A stretch of DNA of 64,000 bases from DATAUK01 sp036268295 (GTDB taxonomy: Bacteria > Actinomycetota > Actinomycetes > JAFAQI01): positions 157,759 through 221,758 of the forward strand of contig DATAUK010000013.1 in the NCBI GenBank assembly GCA_036268295.1. The letters are read 5' to 3'. A program made the position numbers and the translations under genes. The notes beneath the pieces were generated by a model. The model did no database searches, was not told the DNA's origin, and saw nothing but the letters and a program-made list of their open reading frames with translations. Positions 26,705 to 34,202 of this stretch are shown here, piece after piece; the stretch's first letter is position 1, and the number at the start of each line of letters is the position of its first letter.

Positions 26705-26737
26705 TGAAAATCGTCCGATATCGCGGATGATGGAGAA

Positions 26738-27175
26738 GTGACCAGTGCCCAGCGTCTGCCGTTCGATCACGACCAGGTTGTGCCGGCCTCCGACCGCCCG
26801 GGTACCGGCCGGCTCGAGCCTGACGAGGACGCCGAACTTCGCCGGTTGCACATGCTCAGGGGCTTCGGCGCGGTAGCCGGCACCGTCTCCTCACGGTATC
26901 GCGAGCTGCGTGGCCGTGACCGTCGCGGCAAGGTTCGCGACCCCGAAGATGCCAAGCTGGCGATCCCGATCGAGAAGTCGCTGTGGTCGGATCTCAGGGC
27001 CGAGCCGGGGCCGGCGATGTCGAGTCAGCCGGAGCTGGTGCCGGACTTCGCCGAGTCGTCGTCCGGCTCGCTGCCGCCGAGCGACTCAGCCACGGAACGC
27101 GTCATATCTGACACCCGTGAGATCTTCGGAGAGCTGCCACAGTCGCGTCGCGGCCTCGGAATCTTTCGACGCTGA
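26738..27175 (+). CDS. Hypothetical charged protein
   Basis: A 145-residue protein of unknown function. It is Arg/Asp/Glu-rich (ELRRLHMLRGFGAVAG, RYRELRGRDRRGKVRDP) and Ser/Pro-rich in the tail, with no signal or membrane segment. It probably has no fixed fold over the last third. Third-position GC stays high along the first 100 codons, so it looks truly coding there. The GTG start follows GGAGAA. Its last 90 bp overlap the convergent SDR gene, an unusually long tail-to-tail overlap, so the exact end of the real product is less certain. Confidence 0.6.
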   Translation: MTSAQRLPFDHDQVVPASDRPGTGRLEPDEDAELRRLHMLRGFGAVAGTVSSRYRELRGRDRRGKVRDPEDAKLAIPIEKSLWSDLRAEPGPAMSSQPELVPDFAESSSGSLPPSDSATERVISDTREIFGELPQSRRGLGIFRR

Positions 27176-28015
27176 GCTCGAGTCGACCCGCTTGGGATAA
27201 CCGCGATTCTCCGCGATGCCGTTGGGACCGAAGTACTCCCCGCCGCCGACCTCCGGCGAGGTCGCGGCGTACAGCTGGGGGAGCGCGCCCTGGTCCTCGG
27301 ACTGCCCGATCACGCGGACCCCGAGCGACATCACGATCTGTTTGATCCGATTGCCCTGCGAGCCGGGGTTGGTCAGGTTGGTCGCGGCGGTGCCGGGATG
27401 CGCCGCCACGCTGATCAGCGGCGAGTCGATCGCTGAGAGCCGACGCTGCAACTCGAAGGCGAACAGCAGGTTGGCCAGCTTCGAGTCGGAGTACGTTCTC
27501 CAGCGCCGATAGCTCCGCTCGTGCATGAGGTCATCGAAGTCGAGCTTGCCGGGCTTGTGCGCGTTGCTGCTCACCGTGACGACGCGAGCGCCAGGCCGGT
27601 CGACCAGCAGCGAGAGGAGCAGGCCGGTCAGCGCGAAGTGGCCGAGATGATTCGTGCCCAACTGCATCTCGAACCCGTCGAGGGTCGCCCGGCGCGGGAT
27701 CGCCATCACCCCGGCGTTGTTGAACAGCAGGTCGATCGCCGGGTAGGACGCCTGGATCCCGTCGGCGAACGCCCGGATGCTGGCCAGACTTGCCATGTCC
27801 AGCGAACGCAGCTCTACCTCGGCGTCGGGGACCGCCGCGATGATCCGGGCGACCGCCTCGCGGCCGCGCGCCTCGTTGCGGCAGGCGAGCGCGACCCGCG
27901 CACCGTGGCGCGCCAGCTCGCGCGCCGTCACGTAGCCGAGACCGCTGTTCGCCCCGGTTACGACTGCCACCCGGCCGGACTGGTCCGGGATGTCCTTCGC
28001 CGTCCATCGCGCCAT
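27086..28015 (-). CDS. Short-chain dehydrogenase/reductase, retinol-dehydrogenase-like
   Basis: NAD(P)-dependent oxidoreductase of the WWOX/retinol dehydrogenase-like SDR group. Cofactor loop TGANSGLG, then LACRNEARG, LFNNAGVMA, the serine VTVSSNAHKPG, and YxxxK-type motif in YSDSKLANLLFAFEL. The C terminus has the usual LWQLSEDLTGV. The ATG at 28015 gives 309 residues; an ATG three codons upstream is an alternative. A tandem 20-bp repeat lies just before the start. Convergent with the charged protein at 26738. Confidence 0.88.
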   Translation of the reverse strand: MARWTAKDIPDQSGRVAVVTGANSGLGYVTARELARHGARVALACRNEARGREAVARIIAAVPDAEVELRSLDMASLASIRAFADGIQASYPAIDLLFNNAGVMAIPRRATLDGFEMQLGTNHLGHFALTGLLLSLLVDRPGARVVTVSSNAHKPGKLDFDDLMHERSYRRWRTYSDSKLANLLFAFELQRRLSAIDSPLISVAAHPGTAATNLTNPGSQGNRIKQIVMSLGVRVIGQSEDQGALPQLYAATSPEVGGGEYFGPNGIAENRGYPKRVDSSSASKDSEAATRLWQLSEDLTGVRYDAFRG

Positions 28016-28043
28016 GCGGCACATCGTGACACGCACGGCCGAA

Positions 28044-28090
28044 CTTGATGCGCCGTCCGGCGCTCGGTTGCTTGATGCGCCGTCCGGCGC
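28044..28090. repeat. Tandem 20-bp repeat upstream of the SDR gene
   Basis: CTTGATGCGCCGTCCGGCGC occurs at 28044-28063 and, identically, at 28071-28090, with a 7-bp spacer. Each copy contains GCGCC/GGCGC around GTCC, a 5-bp dyad. Being 29-75 bp before the SDR ATG (read on the minus strand), they suit an operator. Confidence 0.75.
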
Positions 28091-28262
28091 AATGAAATAC
28101 CCAGGGACTGCGATACGTTAGGCCCAGAGCGTCGAGAGACGTTCGCCGGCTCGATCCATGGCCCCCGGTCCCAACCTTTGTCGCCTCGAGCGAATCTGTG
28201 CCGAGAGGTAGACCTGGCGGGTCGGCGCGCGGAGCCCCGGACAATCCAGGTCCGGGGCTTTC
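28091..28262 (+). ncRNA. Possible small RNA ended by a strong terminator
   Basis: This stretch has no plausible gene, yet at its right end lies a textbook hairpin (28234-28258) followed by TTT on the plus strand, where no plus-strand gene precedes it. A transcript starting near 28120 would be about 140 nt. It contains a small CGTC/GACG hairpin and a C-rich loop. No clear promoter is seen, only a weak TACGTT at 28114-28119, so this is tentative. Confidence 0.3.
28234..28258 (+). terminator. Terminator hairpin, 9-bp stem
   Basis: GCCCCGGAC (28234-28242) pairs perfectly with GTCCGGGGC (28250-28258) around a 7-base loop, followed by TTTCG. On the minus strand it also lies after the stop of the gene at 28288, so it could act in either direction. 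Confidence 0.7.
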
Positions 28263-28287
28263 GTGTGTCCGCTGCTAGTTGATCGGT

Positions 28288-28635
28288 CTACGGCGCCGGC
28301 GGGTTGCCGCCGCGGCGCCGCTCGAGCCGGCCGAAGAACGCCGGCTCGTCGAGGTCGACATCGGCGAGCGCGCCGCGAAGCAGCTGCAAGGCGTTGCGGG
28401 TGATCGCGTCGGCGTCCTCGGGCTCGACGCCGAGCTCGATCGCGACGCCGACCGGCCCCTCGTCGAGGCCGATCGCGACGACGGCGGCGGCGCGCTCAGC
28501 GGGCGGCAGGGTGGCGAGCGCCTCGTAGAGCCGGGCGACCAGCTCGGTGTCAGAGAGCCCGTCGGTGGAGCTGACGTTGTCCGCGATGGTGCCGGGCGCG
28601 ATCGGTCGCAGCCTCGGCGGTCTGTCTTGAGCCAC
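28288..28635 (-). CDS. Hypothetical protein with sigma-region-4-like helices
   Basis: A 115-residue protein. The conserved part, VARLYEALATLPPAERA, followed by VAIELGVEPEDADAITRNA, has the spacing and residue types of a sigma-factor region 4/helix-turn-helix, but the recognition helix is weak. The C terminus is Pro/Arg-rich. I chose the GTG at 28635; earlier starts run into the LLM gene. It follows the LLM oxidoreductase on the same strand with 16 bases between, so they are probably cotranscribed. Confidence 0.65.
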   Translation of the reverse strand: MAQDRPPRLRPIAPGTIADNVSSTDGLSDTELVARLYEALATLPPAERAAAVVAIGLDEGPVGVAIELGVEPEDADAITRNALQLLRGALADVDLDEPAFFGRLERRRGGNPPAP

Positions 28636-28651
28636 GATCCACGGTACGTCC

Positions 28652-29575
28652 TCAGCCGCCAGTCGGCGTGAACGTCTCAAGCACTTCGTGCGCCCGAGCC
28701 ATCGACCGGACCGGATCTGCGTCGGGCGCGCCGATCTGTTCGTCGAAGTTCAGGTCGAGGAAGACCTCGTCGGTGCCGGCTGCGGCGTACCGGTCGAGGT
28801 CGGCCTTGATCTTGGCAGCGGTGCCGGTCATGGTCGGATCGTCGGCGTTGTCGGACTCGCGCAGGCGCAGCGAGCCGCGGACGATGATCCGCACCTCGTC
28901 CGGCTTGCGGCCGGCTGCTTCGGCCGCCTCGCGGATGGTCGCGACCGCGACGGGGATCTCCGATCCGGACACCCGGCTCGAGGAGATCCAGCCGTCAGCG
29001 ATGGTGCCGGCCCGGCGCAGTGCCCGCGGCGCGGTGCCGCCGAGCAGGATCGGTGGATGCGGACGCTGGACCGGCTTCGGCTCAACCCAGCCGCGGGGCA
29101 CGGTGTAGAACTCGCCGCTGAACTCCACCGGGTCCTCGGTCCAGATCGCCCGCAGGCAGGCGAGGAACTCCTCGGCCCGATCGCCGCGGCGGGCCAGGTC
29201 GGCACCAGCAGCCGCGAACTCGTGCGGCGACCAGCCGAGCCCGAGACCGGCATCGAGGCGGCCGTTCGAGACGATGTCGATGCTGGTCAGCGCCTTCGCG
29301 AGCACCAGCGGCGGGTAGAACGGCAGGTTGACCACCCCGATGCCGAGCCGCACTCGAGTGGTGACGGCGGCCAAAAAGCCGCTGACGATCAGCGGGTCGT
29401 GGACGCTGCGGTAGACCGGCGCCAGCCGCTGCTCCGGAGGGCCATCCGGGTTCAGGATCCGCGAGAAGGTCCACAGCGAGTGGTAGCCGAGCTCCTCAGC
29501 CCGCCGGGCGATCTCAGTCTGGTTTTCCGGGGTCGCCCAGCTTCCGGACACCGGGGCACCGAATCCAATTCTCAT
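28652..29575 (-). CDS. LLM-class F420-dependent oxidoreductase
   Basis: Luciferase-like TIM-barrel oxidoreductase. MRIGFGAPVSGSW opens the barrel; then ARRAEELGYHSLWTFSRIL, VRLGIGVVNLPFYPPLVLAK, SNGRLDAGLGLGWSPHEF and HPPILLGG, all characteristic of F420-linked members, follow. 307 residues from ATG 29575, which has TGGAG just upstream; eight codons of in-frame extension precede it. In actinobacteria these enzymes act in coenzyme-F420 redox chemistry; substrate unknown. Confidence 0.9.
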   Translation of the reverse strand: MRIGFGAPVSGSWATPENQTEIARRAEELGYHSLWTFSRILNPDGPPEQRLAPVYRSVHDPLIVSGFLAAVTTRVRLGIGVVNLPFYPPLVLAKALTSIDIVSNGRLDAGLGLGWSPHEFAAAGADLARRGDRAEEFLACLRAIWTEDPVEFSGEFYTVPRGWVEPKPVQRPHPPILLGGTAPRALRRAGTIADGWISSSRVSGSEIPVAVATIREAAEAAGRKPDEVRIIVRGSLRLRESDNADDPTMTGTAAKIKADLDRYAAAGTDEVFLDLNFDEQIGAPDADPVRSMARAHEVLETFTPTGG

Positions 29576-29706
29576 GGCTCCATCAAACCTGGCGAGCACG
29601 GCACGGAAGACTGCGGGTCGTTGACGCCGGCTGTGGATAGACCGCGGTCATCCACAGCGATCCGATTCCGCGCCGTCGCGGCCGGTGGGCGCGACACCGT
29701 GTCGCC

Positions 29707-30735
29707 ATGTCGAAACGCTCACCCGAGGTCGTCAAGATCAGCTCGCCCGGCGACCTCGTCCTTGCGGTCTCACAGATGCTGGGCTTCACGCCCACTGACA
29801 GCATCGTCACGCTCTGCACCCACGGCCGGCGACGCCGCTTCGGGTTGACGCTCCGGTTCGATCTCGAGGTTGGCTGCGTGCCGGACCAGCTCGCCGCTGT
29901 CCTCGAGACCCGAGTGAGGCATCAGAAGGCTGACGGAGTGTTCGTCGTCATCTTCGGCGACGGCCCGGTTCTCGATGGTGTGCTGCCCTATCGCGAGGTG
30001 GCGGATGAGGTGGCCGCGCGGATGGGGGACCTGATGCTCGACGTCCTGCTGGTTGCCGACCAGCGGTGGTGGTCCTATCTGTGTCAAGACGCCGGGTGTT
30101 GCGGGCCCGGCGGCACCCCGATCGACGACCAGTCATCCGGTGCGACCGCGATCGCCGCCGCCTACGCGTTCGCCGGCCAGGTGGTGTTGCCCGACCGCGA
30201 GGCGCTGGTCGCTTCGGTGGCGTTCGACAGCGATCCCGGCGGCGCACGCGCGGCGGTTGAGGCAGCCCTCGCGCGGCAGTCGCGGCAGGGCGAGCCGGCG
30301 CGGGTGCTCGCGGTCCGGACCCTGGTGGAGCGCCTCATCAGGGCGGGCTCCGATCCCCGGACCGCGGTGACTGACGGCGATGCCGCCGAGCTCGCCGCGT
30401 TCTGCCACGACGTCATCGTCCGGGACGAGGTGCTCGTTCAGGCAATCGAGCCGGAACCGCGTGAGGTCCTGCTCAGAGTCCTCCGTGATGCCGTCCGCCG
30501 GGTCCCACCGCCGTACGACGCCCCGATCTGCGCGACGCTCGCCTGGGTCGCTTATGCCACCGGAGACGGCGCGCTCGCCAACGTTGCCCTTGACCGGGTG
30601 TTCGCGACCGACCCGGACTACTCGCTAGGGCTGTTGATCTTCGACTCGCTCAACGCACAAGTGCCCCCGACAATGCTTGAGCAGGTGATGCGGGAGGCTG
30701 GTCGAGACCTGCGGCGACGGAGCGCGGCGGGCTGA
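29707..30735 (+). CDS. DUF4192 protein
   Basis: A 342-residue protein of DUF4192, an actinobacterial family of unknown function. The N terminus VVKISSPGDLVLAVSQMLGF and TPTDSIVTLCTHG define it; VFVVIFGDGP and a CxxC-like pair (Cys in YLCQDAGCC) follow. The C-terminal half is helical with an ATCAT-like segment, ICATLAWVAYATGDGALANV. No signal or membrane region. It lies alone, divergent from the LLM gene and 72 bp from the convergent RadC-like gene. Confidence 0.85.
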   Translation: MSKRSPEVVKISSPGDLVLAVSQMLGFTPTDSIVTLCTHGRRRRFGLTLRFDLEVGCVPDQLAAVLETRVRHQKADGVFVVIFGDGPVLDGVLPYREVADEVAARMGDLMLDVLLVADQRWWSYLCQDAGCCGPGGTPIDDQSSGATAIAAAYAFAGQVVLPDREALVASVAFDSDPGGARAAVEAALARQSRQGEPARVLAVRTLVERLIRAGSDPRTAVTDGDAAELAAFCHDVIVRDEVLVQAIEPEPREVLLRVLRDAVRRVPPPYDAPICATLAWVAYATGDGALANVALDRVFATDPDYSLGLLIFDSLNAQVPPTMLEQVMREAGRDLRRRSAAG

Positions 30736-30807
30736 GCCGACCGCCCACGCCGAAGGTAACGGATGTGTCGATGAGCGAGCTCAGGTGGACGGCGCGGTCC
30801 GCTCCGA

Positions 30808-31206
30808 TCACTGTGCGTCGGCAGCGGTCAGGGCCGAGCTATGAGCCCGGTTCGTTGCGGCTGAGCAACTTCGGTTCTCGCCGACGACGATCACGTCGTG
30901 CAGTCTCGTCGTCGTGCCGGCGAGCCGCTCGCTGAGCTCTCGCCACAACAGCTTGTCGATCCGGCTCGGGCGCCCGCTGGTCCGCATGACCGCGAAGACG
31001 ACGTCGGCGACGCCGACGTCGGTGACGACGTCGACGAGATGTCGCAGGAACAGCTCGTCGACGTGACGGGTGCCCTCGCCGATCTCGACGATGAGCAGGA
31101 TCTCGCGATGTCGGTTGAGGAAGACTCCGGCCAGGCCGCCCTCCGACCATGCGCGGCTGCGGATTGCGTCGCAGATCACGGCATGCAGCGTGGTGGGCTG
31201 AGTCAT
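30808..31206 (-). CDS. RadC/JAB-like protein lacking the metal-binding histidines
   Basis: A 132-residue protein. Its layout follows the RadC JAB (MPN) domain: VFLNRHREIL, VEIGEGT, a helix, DVVFAVMRTSGRPSRID (67-84), a helix, and HDVIVVGENRSCS. In RadC the segment at 74-84 reads HNHPSG...PSxxD; here it is MRTSGRPSRID, so the His-x-His pair is absent while Ser-Gly and Ser-x-x-Asp are kept. A catalytically dead or repurposed fold is likely. Start ATG 31206. No N-terminal helix-hairpin-helix domain of RadC is present. The RadC link is my inference from pattern. Confidence 0.6.
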   Translation of the reverse strand: MTQPTTLHAVICDAIRSRAWSEGGLAGVFLNRHREILLIVEIGEGTRHVDELFLRHLVDVVTDVGVADVVFAVMRTSGRPSRIDKLLWRELSERLAGTTTRLHDVIVVGENRSCSAATNRAHSSALTAADAQ

Positions 31207-31336
31207 GACCAGAGCCTGCGGCCAAATCGGTCGACTTTGACTGCGCGCTCGCCCGACTGTGGACGATCAGGTGTTCCCGGAGCGCCGTGGACAACCTGCG
31301 TCTTGGACGGTCGCACCCGGATGCGAGGCTTCCGGG

Positions 31337-32203
31337 GTGGCCCGCTCCGATGTCGTGCCGGCGCCGGTGCTGGTGGTCGGTGCGGTCGCGAGCGTCCAGA
31401 GTGGCGCCGCCGTGGCCACCCGACTGTTTCCGGCGGTTGGCCCGGGCGGCGCGGTGTTCCTGAGGCTGTTCGTCTCCGCGCTGCTCCTGATCGCGCTGGC
31501 GCGACCGCGGCTGCGGGGCACTGCTCGGCGCGACCTGGTGGTCGTCGTCACGTTCGGCCTGGTGCTGGCGGCGATGAACGCGATGTTCTATCTGTCGCTG
31601 GCACGGATCCCGCTCGGGGTCGCAGTGACGGTGGAGTTCCTCGGGCCGCTCGGCGTCGCCATCGTCGGTTCCCGGCGGGCGATTGACGTGATGTGGATCG
31701 TCATCGCGGCGATCGGCGTTGTCCTGCTTGCCGGCGGCGGCGGACATCTCGACATCGTCGGCGTCCTGCTCGCGGCAGCGGCTGGGGTCTGCTGGGGGTC
31801 ATACATCCTGCTCTCGCAGCGGGTCGGTGGCGCGTTCGAGGGACTGACCGGGTTGGCGATCGCGCTGTCGGTGGCGGGGGTGGCGATCGCGCCGTACGGC
31901 ATCGTCACCGGCGGCTCGCACCTGCTGCGACCGTCGGTGTTCGGCAAGGGTGCGGCGGTCGCGGTGCTGTCCTCCGCGGTGCCGTACTCGCTTGAGCTGG
32001 CGGCGCTGCGACGGCTGAAGGCCTCGTTGTTCGGTGTCCTGATGTCGCTTGAGCCGGCGGTCGGGGCGCTGTCGGGTCTGCTGTTCCTCAACCAGCACCT
32101 GCGGCTGCACGAGTGGCTGGCGGTCGCCGCGGTCATGGTCGCGTCGGTCGGCGCGACGGTCACCGGATCGCCGAGCGGCGAGCCGGCTGAGGTTCTCGGG
32201 TGA
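31337..32203 (+). CDS. EamA-family (RhtA-like) transporter
   Basis: Ten-helix drug/metabolite superfamily exporter. The 288-residue product is almost wholly hydrophobic with the two EamA halves; SLARIPLGVAVTVEFLGPLGV ends half one, YILLSQRVGGAFEG starts half two and SLEPAVGALSGLLFLNQ is a strong RhtA-type motif. The GTG at 31337 has GAGG eight bases upstream; an earlier frame to 31259 is soluble and unconserved. Probably exports amino acids such as threonine or homoserine. The next gene starts 13 bp after its stop. Confidence 0.88.
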   Translation: MARSDVVPAPVLVVGAVASVQSGAAVATRLFPAVGPGGAVFLRLFVSALLLIALARPRLRGTARRDLVVVVTFGLVLAAMNAMFYLSLARIPLGVAVTVEFLGPLGVAIVGSRRAIDVMWIVIAAIGVVLLAGGGGHLDIVGVLLAAAAGVCWGSYILLSQRVGGAFEGLTGLAIALSVAGVAIAPYGIVTGGSHLLRPSVFGKGAAVAVLSSAVPYSLELAALRRLKASLFGVLMSLEPAVGALSGLLFLNQHLRLHEWLAVAAVMVASVGATVTGSPSGEPAEVLG

Positions 32204-32216
32204 TGGCGGTGCTCGG

Positions 32217-33011
32217 GTGAGCGTCGAGCTGTTGCGCGACGCGGTGCGCGATGACGGCTGGTGGTTGTTGGTCGACGGCTCGGAGCAGTCCTACGTCGAC
32301 ACCGCCGATCCGCTGCATCTGGAGTTCGAGTACGTGCAAATGATCGCCTGCGTCCTCGATGCCTGCTATCCGGATGACGCGCCGCTTGCGGCGCTGCATC
32401 TCGGCGGCGGGCTGTGCACGGTGCCGCGATGGCTGGCCGCCCGCCATCCCGGCTCGCGGCAGCGAGTCGCCGAGCGCTCGCGGCAGATCGCGCGGCTGTC
32501 GGCCTCGCTGGGGAAACCGGATCGGGTCACCGTTGTCGTCGACGACGCGCTCGCTGTCGTGGGAAACGCCCGTCGGGCGAGTGCCGACCTGGTCGTGTGC
32601 GACGTGTACGACGGTCCCGAGACCGTGACCGACCTGTTCACGATCGATGCCACCCGCCTGGTGCGTCACGCTCTGCGACCGGCCGGGCTGTACGTCTGCA
32701 ATCTGTCCGACGCGGCGCCGTTCAACCTCTCGCAGACTGTCGCCGCGACGCTGCGCGCGGTCTTCGGGTCGGTCGTGATGCTGGCCGAACCATCGGTCCT
32801 GCGCGGCCGGCGTTCGGGCAACCTGGTGTTGACGGCGACCGACGCCGAGATTCCTCTCGCCGAGCTGTCGCGGCGGGCTGCCGGTGGCCCGCTGCGGTTC
32901 CGGGCCGTGGCCGGCGAGGACCTGACCGAGTTCATCGCCGCGGCGCGGCCAGCTGGCGTGCCGGCGGATCTCCCGAGATCAGGGGAGTCGACAGGTCGCC
33001 GGCTGCTGTGA
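32217..33011 (+). CDS. Spermidine-synthase-fold methyltransferase-like protein
   Basis: A 264-residue Rossmann protein: ALHLGGGLCTVPRWLAARHPG is the nucleotide-binding loop, DDALAVVGNARRASADLVVCD the acidic strand. This is the spermidine-synthase-like pattern seen in many actinobacterial proteins of unknown product. The lack of the full polyamine-binding signature argues against a true SpeE. The GTG start is 13 bp after the EamA gene, so they form a unit; its 3' end overlaps the convergent membrane-protein gene by 80 bp. Confidence 0.75.
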   Translation: MSVELLRDAVRDDGWWLLVDGSEQSYVDTADPLHLEFEYVQMIACVLDACYPDDAPLAALHLGGGLCTVPRWLAARHPGSRQRVAERSRQIARLSASLGKPDRVTVVVDDALAVVGNARRASADLVVCDVYDGPETVTDLFTIDATRLVRHALRPAGLYVCNLSDAAPFNLSQTVAATLRAVFGSVVMLAEPSVLRGRRSGNLVLTATDAEIPLAELSRRAAGGPLRFRAVAGEDLTEFIAAARPAGVPADLPRSGESTGRRLL

Positions 33012-33426
33012 GCGGGCGGTGAAGAAGCGGGCCTACCAGGGCGACCGCGGCGCCGACCGCGATCGCGACCGTGACGGTGGCCGCGGTCCGCGACGACCAC
33101 TGCTCGAGTAGCCATTGCGTGCCGAGGCCGGTCATGACCAAGGCGAACTTCGCGACGAGCCACTTCCAGTTGAACGCCGGGCGCCCACGTAGCAAGCGCA
33201 GGAGCGGACCGATGACGATCAGCACGATCGCGAGCCGGAGCGCGTGCTCCCAGGCCGGGTTGCTCTCCCGCCAGACCCAGGTGGCGCCGAGAATCAGGCC
33301 GGCGACGGCGTAACGAATCCGTCGCGCGATGTCGGGGTTGGACCATCGGCGGCCGGCCAGCCGCGAGAGCGAGGCGATCACCGCCACTACCAGCACGATC
33401 CGCAGCAGGTGCAGCCCGATCATCAT
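32932..33426 (-). CDS. Four-helix membrane protein of unknown function
   Basis: A 164-residue protein with about four membrane helices: LHLLRIVLVVAVIASLS, IRYAVAGLILGATWVW, LRLAIVLIVIGPLLRLL and VTVAIAVGAAVALVGP, then a short basic tail. It starts ATGATG overlapping the MarR stop (TGA 33423-33425), so it is coupled to that gene; a MarR-controlled transporter accessory is possible but unproven. Its end overlaps the convergent gene at 32217 by 80 bp. Confidence 0.72.
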   Translation of the reverse strand: MMIGLHLLRIVLVVAVIASLSRLAGRRWSNPDIARRIRYAVAGLILGATWVWRESNPAWEHALRLAIVLIVIGPLLRLLRGRPAFNWKWLVAKFALVMTGLGTQWLLEQWSSRTAATVTVAIAVGAAVALVGPLLHRPLTAAGDLSTPLISGDPPARQLAAPRR

Positions 33427-33884
33427 GAGTGGGGCCTCATCCGGTCCTTGATCTCGGCCAGCGCGGTCAGCCCGGCGCGAAGGCCGACAAGCTCAGCGGG
33501 GGAGACCAGCCGAGCCAGCTCGGTGTCGACGTCCTCGATGCCGGCCCGGATCGCCCTGGCGGCCTCACGACCCCGTTCGGTCAGGCCGATGGTCTGGCGG
33601 CGTCGGTCGGCGGGGTCGGCCTCGCGACTGAGATAGCCGCGTACGACGAGGGTGTCGATCAGCTGGCTGGCGGCCTGTTTGGTCACGTCGAGCCCGGCGA
33701 TCAGGTCGCCGGCCGATCCACCGTGGTTGGCGATCCCGCCCAGCACGAACGGGCCGTTGCGGGGCAAGTCGTCGATGCCACGCGCCTCGAGGTGGACGCG
33801 GATCGACTGGGCGTAGCTGCCTCGAGCGGCCCGCATCAGCGCGGGCATCGGGATGGTCTCGTCGAGGTTCGCGGTCGTCGGCAT
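33423..33884 (-). CDS. MarR-family transcriptional regulator
   Basis: A winged-helix regulator of 153 residues: GLDVTKQAASQLIDTLVVRGYL is the recognition region and ADPADRRRQTIGLTERGREAA the wing with the usual Arg cluster. The ATG at 33882-33884 (MPTTANLDE) is favoured; a TTG 27 bases upstream is possible. It is coupled to the downstream membrane protein. Ligand unknown; the near palindrome around 33912-33935 in front of it is a candidate operator. Confidence 0.82.
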   Translation of the reverse strand: MPTTANLDETIPMPALMRAARGSYAQSIRVHLEARGIDDLPRNGPFVLGGIANHGGSAGDLIAGLDVTKQAASQLIDTLVVRGYLSREADPADRRRQTIGLTERGREAARAIRAGIEDVDTELARLVSPAELVGLRAGLTALAEIKDRMRPHS

Positions 33885-33931
33885 GGCAGGACGGTACGTC
33901 GCACTCCGCAACTAGTCAATGAGACTGACCA

Positions 33932-34180
33932 TCAAGAAGATTGACGTCTGTCCTTGTGAGTGTTGAGGTGGATCACCGCGGTGTCTTCGGCGAGCCGGGC
34001 AGCGGCGCCGACCTCGGCCGAATCGGTGATCTCGACGCTGACCAGCCACATGCCAGCCTGGCCGCCGGAGACTTCCACCCGGTTGATGTGGACGCCGCGC
34101 TGCTCCGCCCGCGAGCGAACCAGATATTCGGCGTGCTCGGCGTTGCGCGCGGTGATCATCCACGGTCCGAGATCGGTCAT
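33932..34180 (-). CDS. Small hypothetical protein
   Basis: An 82-residue alpha/beta protein of unknown function: MTDLGPWMITARNAEHAEYLV, then QRGVHINRVEVSGGQAGMW, LVSVEITDSAEVGAA. ATG 34180. It lies between FUSC (22 bp upstream) and MarR on one strand. The codon pattern is consistent with the neighbours. No domain can be named. Confidence 0.62.
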   Translation of the reverse strand: MTDLGPWMITARNAEHAEYLVRSRAEQRGVHINRVEVSGGQAGMWLVSVEITDSAEVGAAARLAEDTAVIHLNTHKDRRQSS

Positions 34181-34202
34181 GTCAGGCCCGTCCTACCCCG
34201 CC

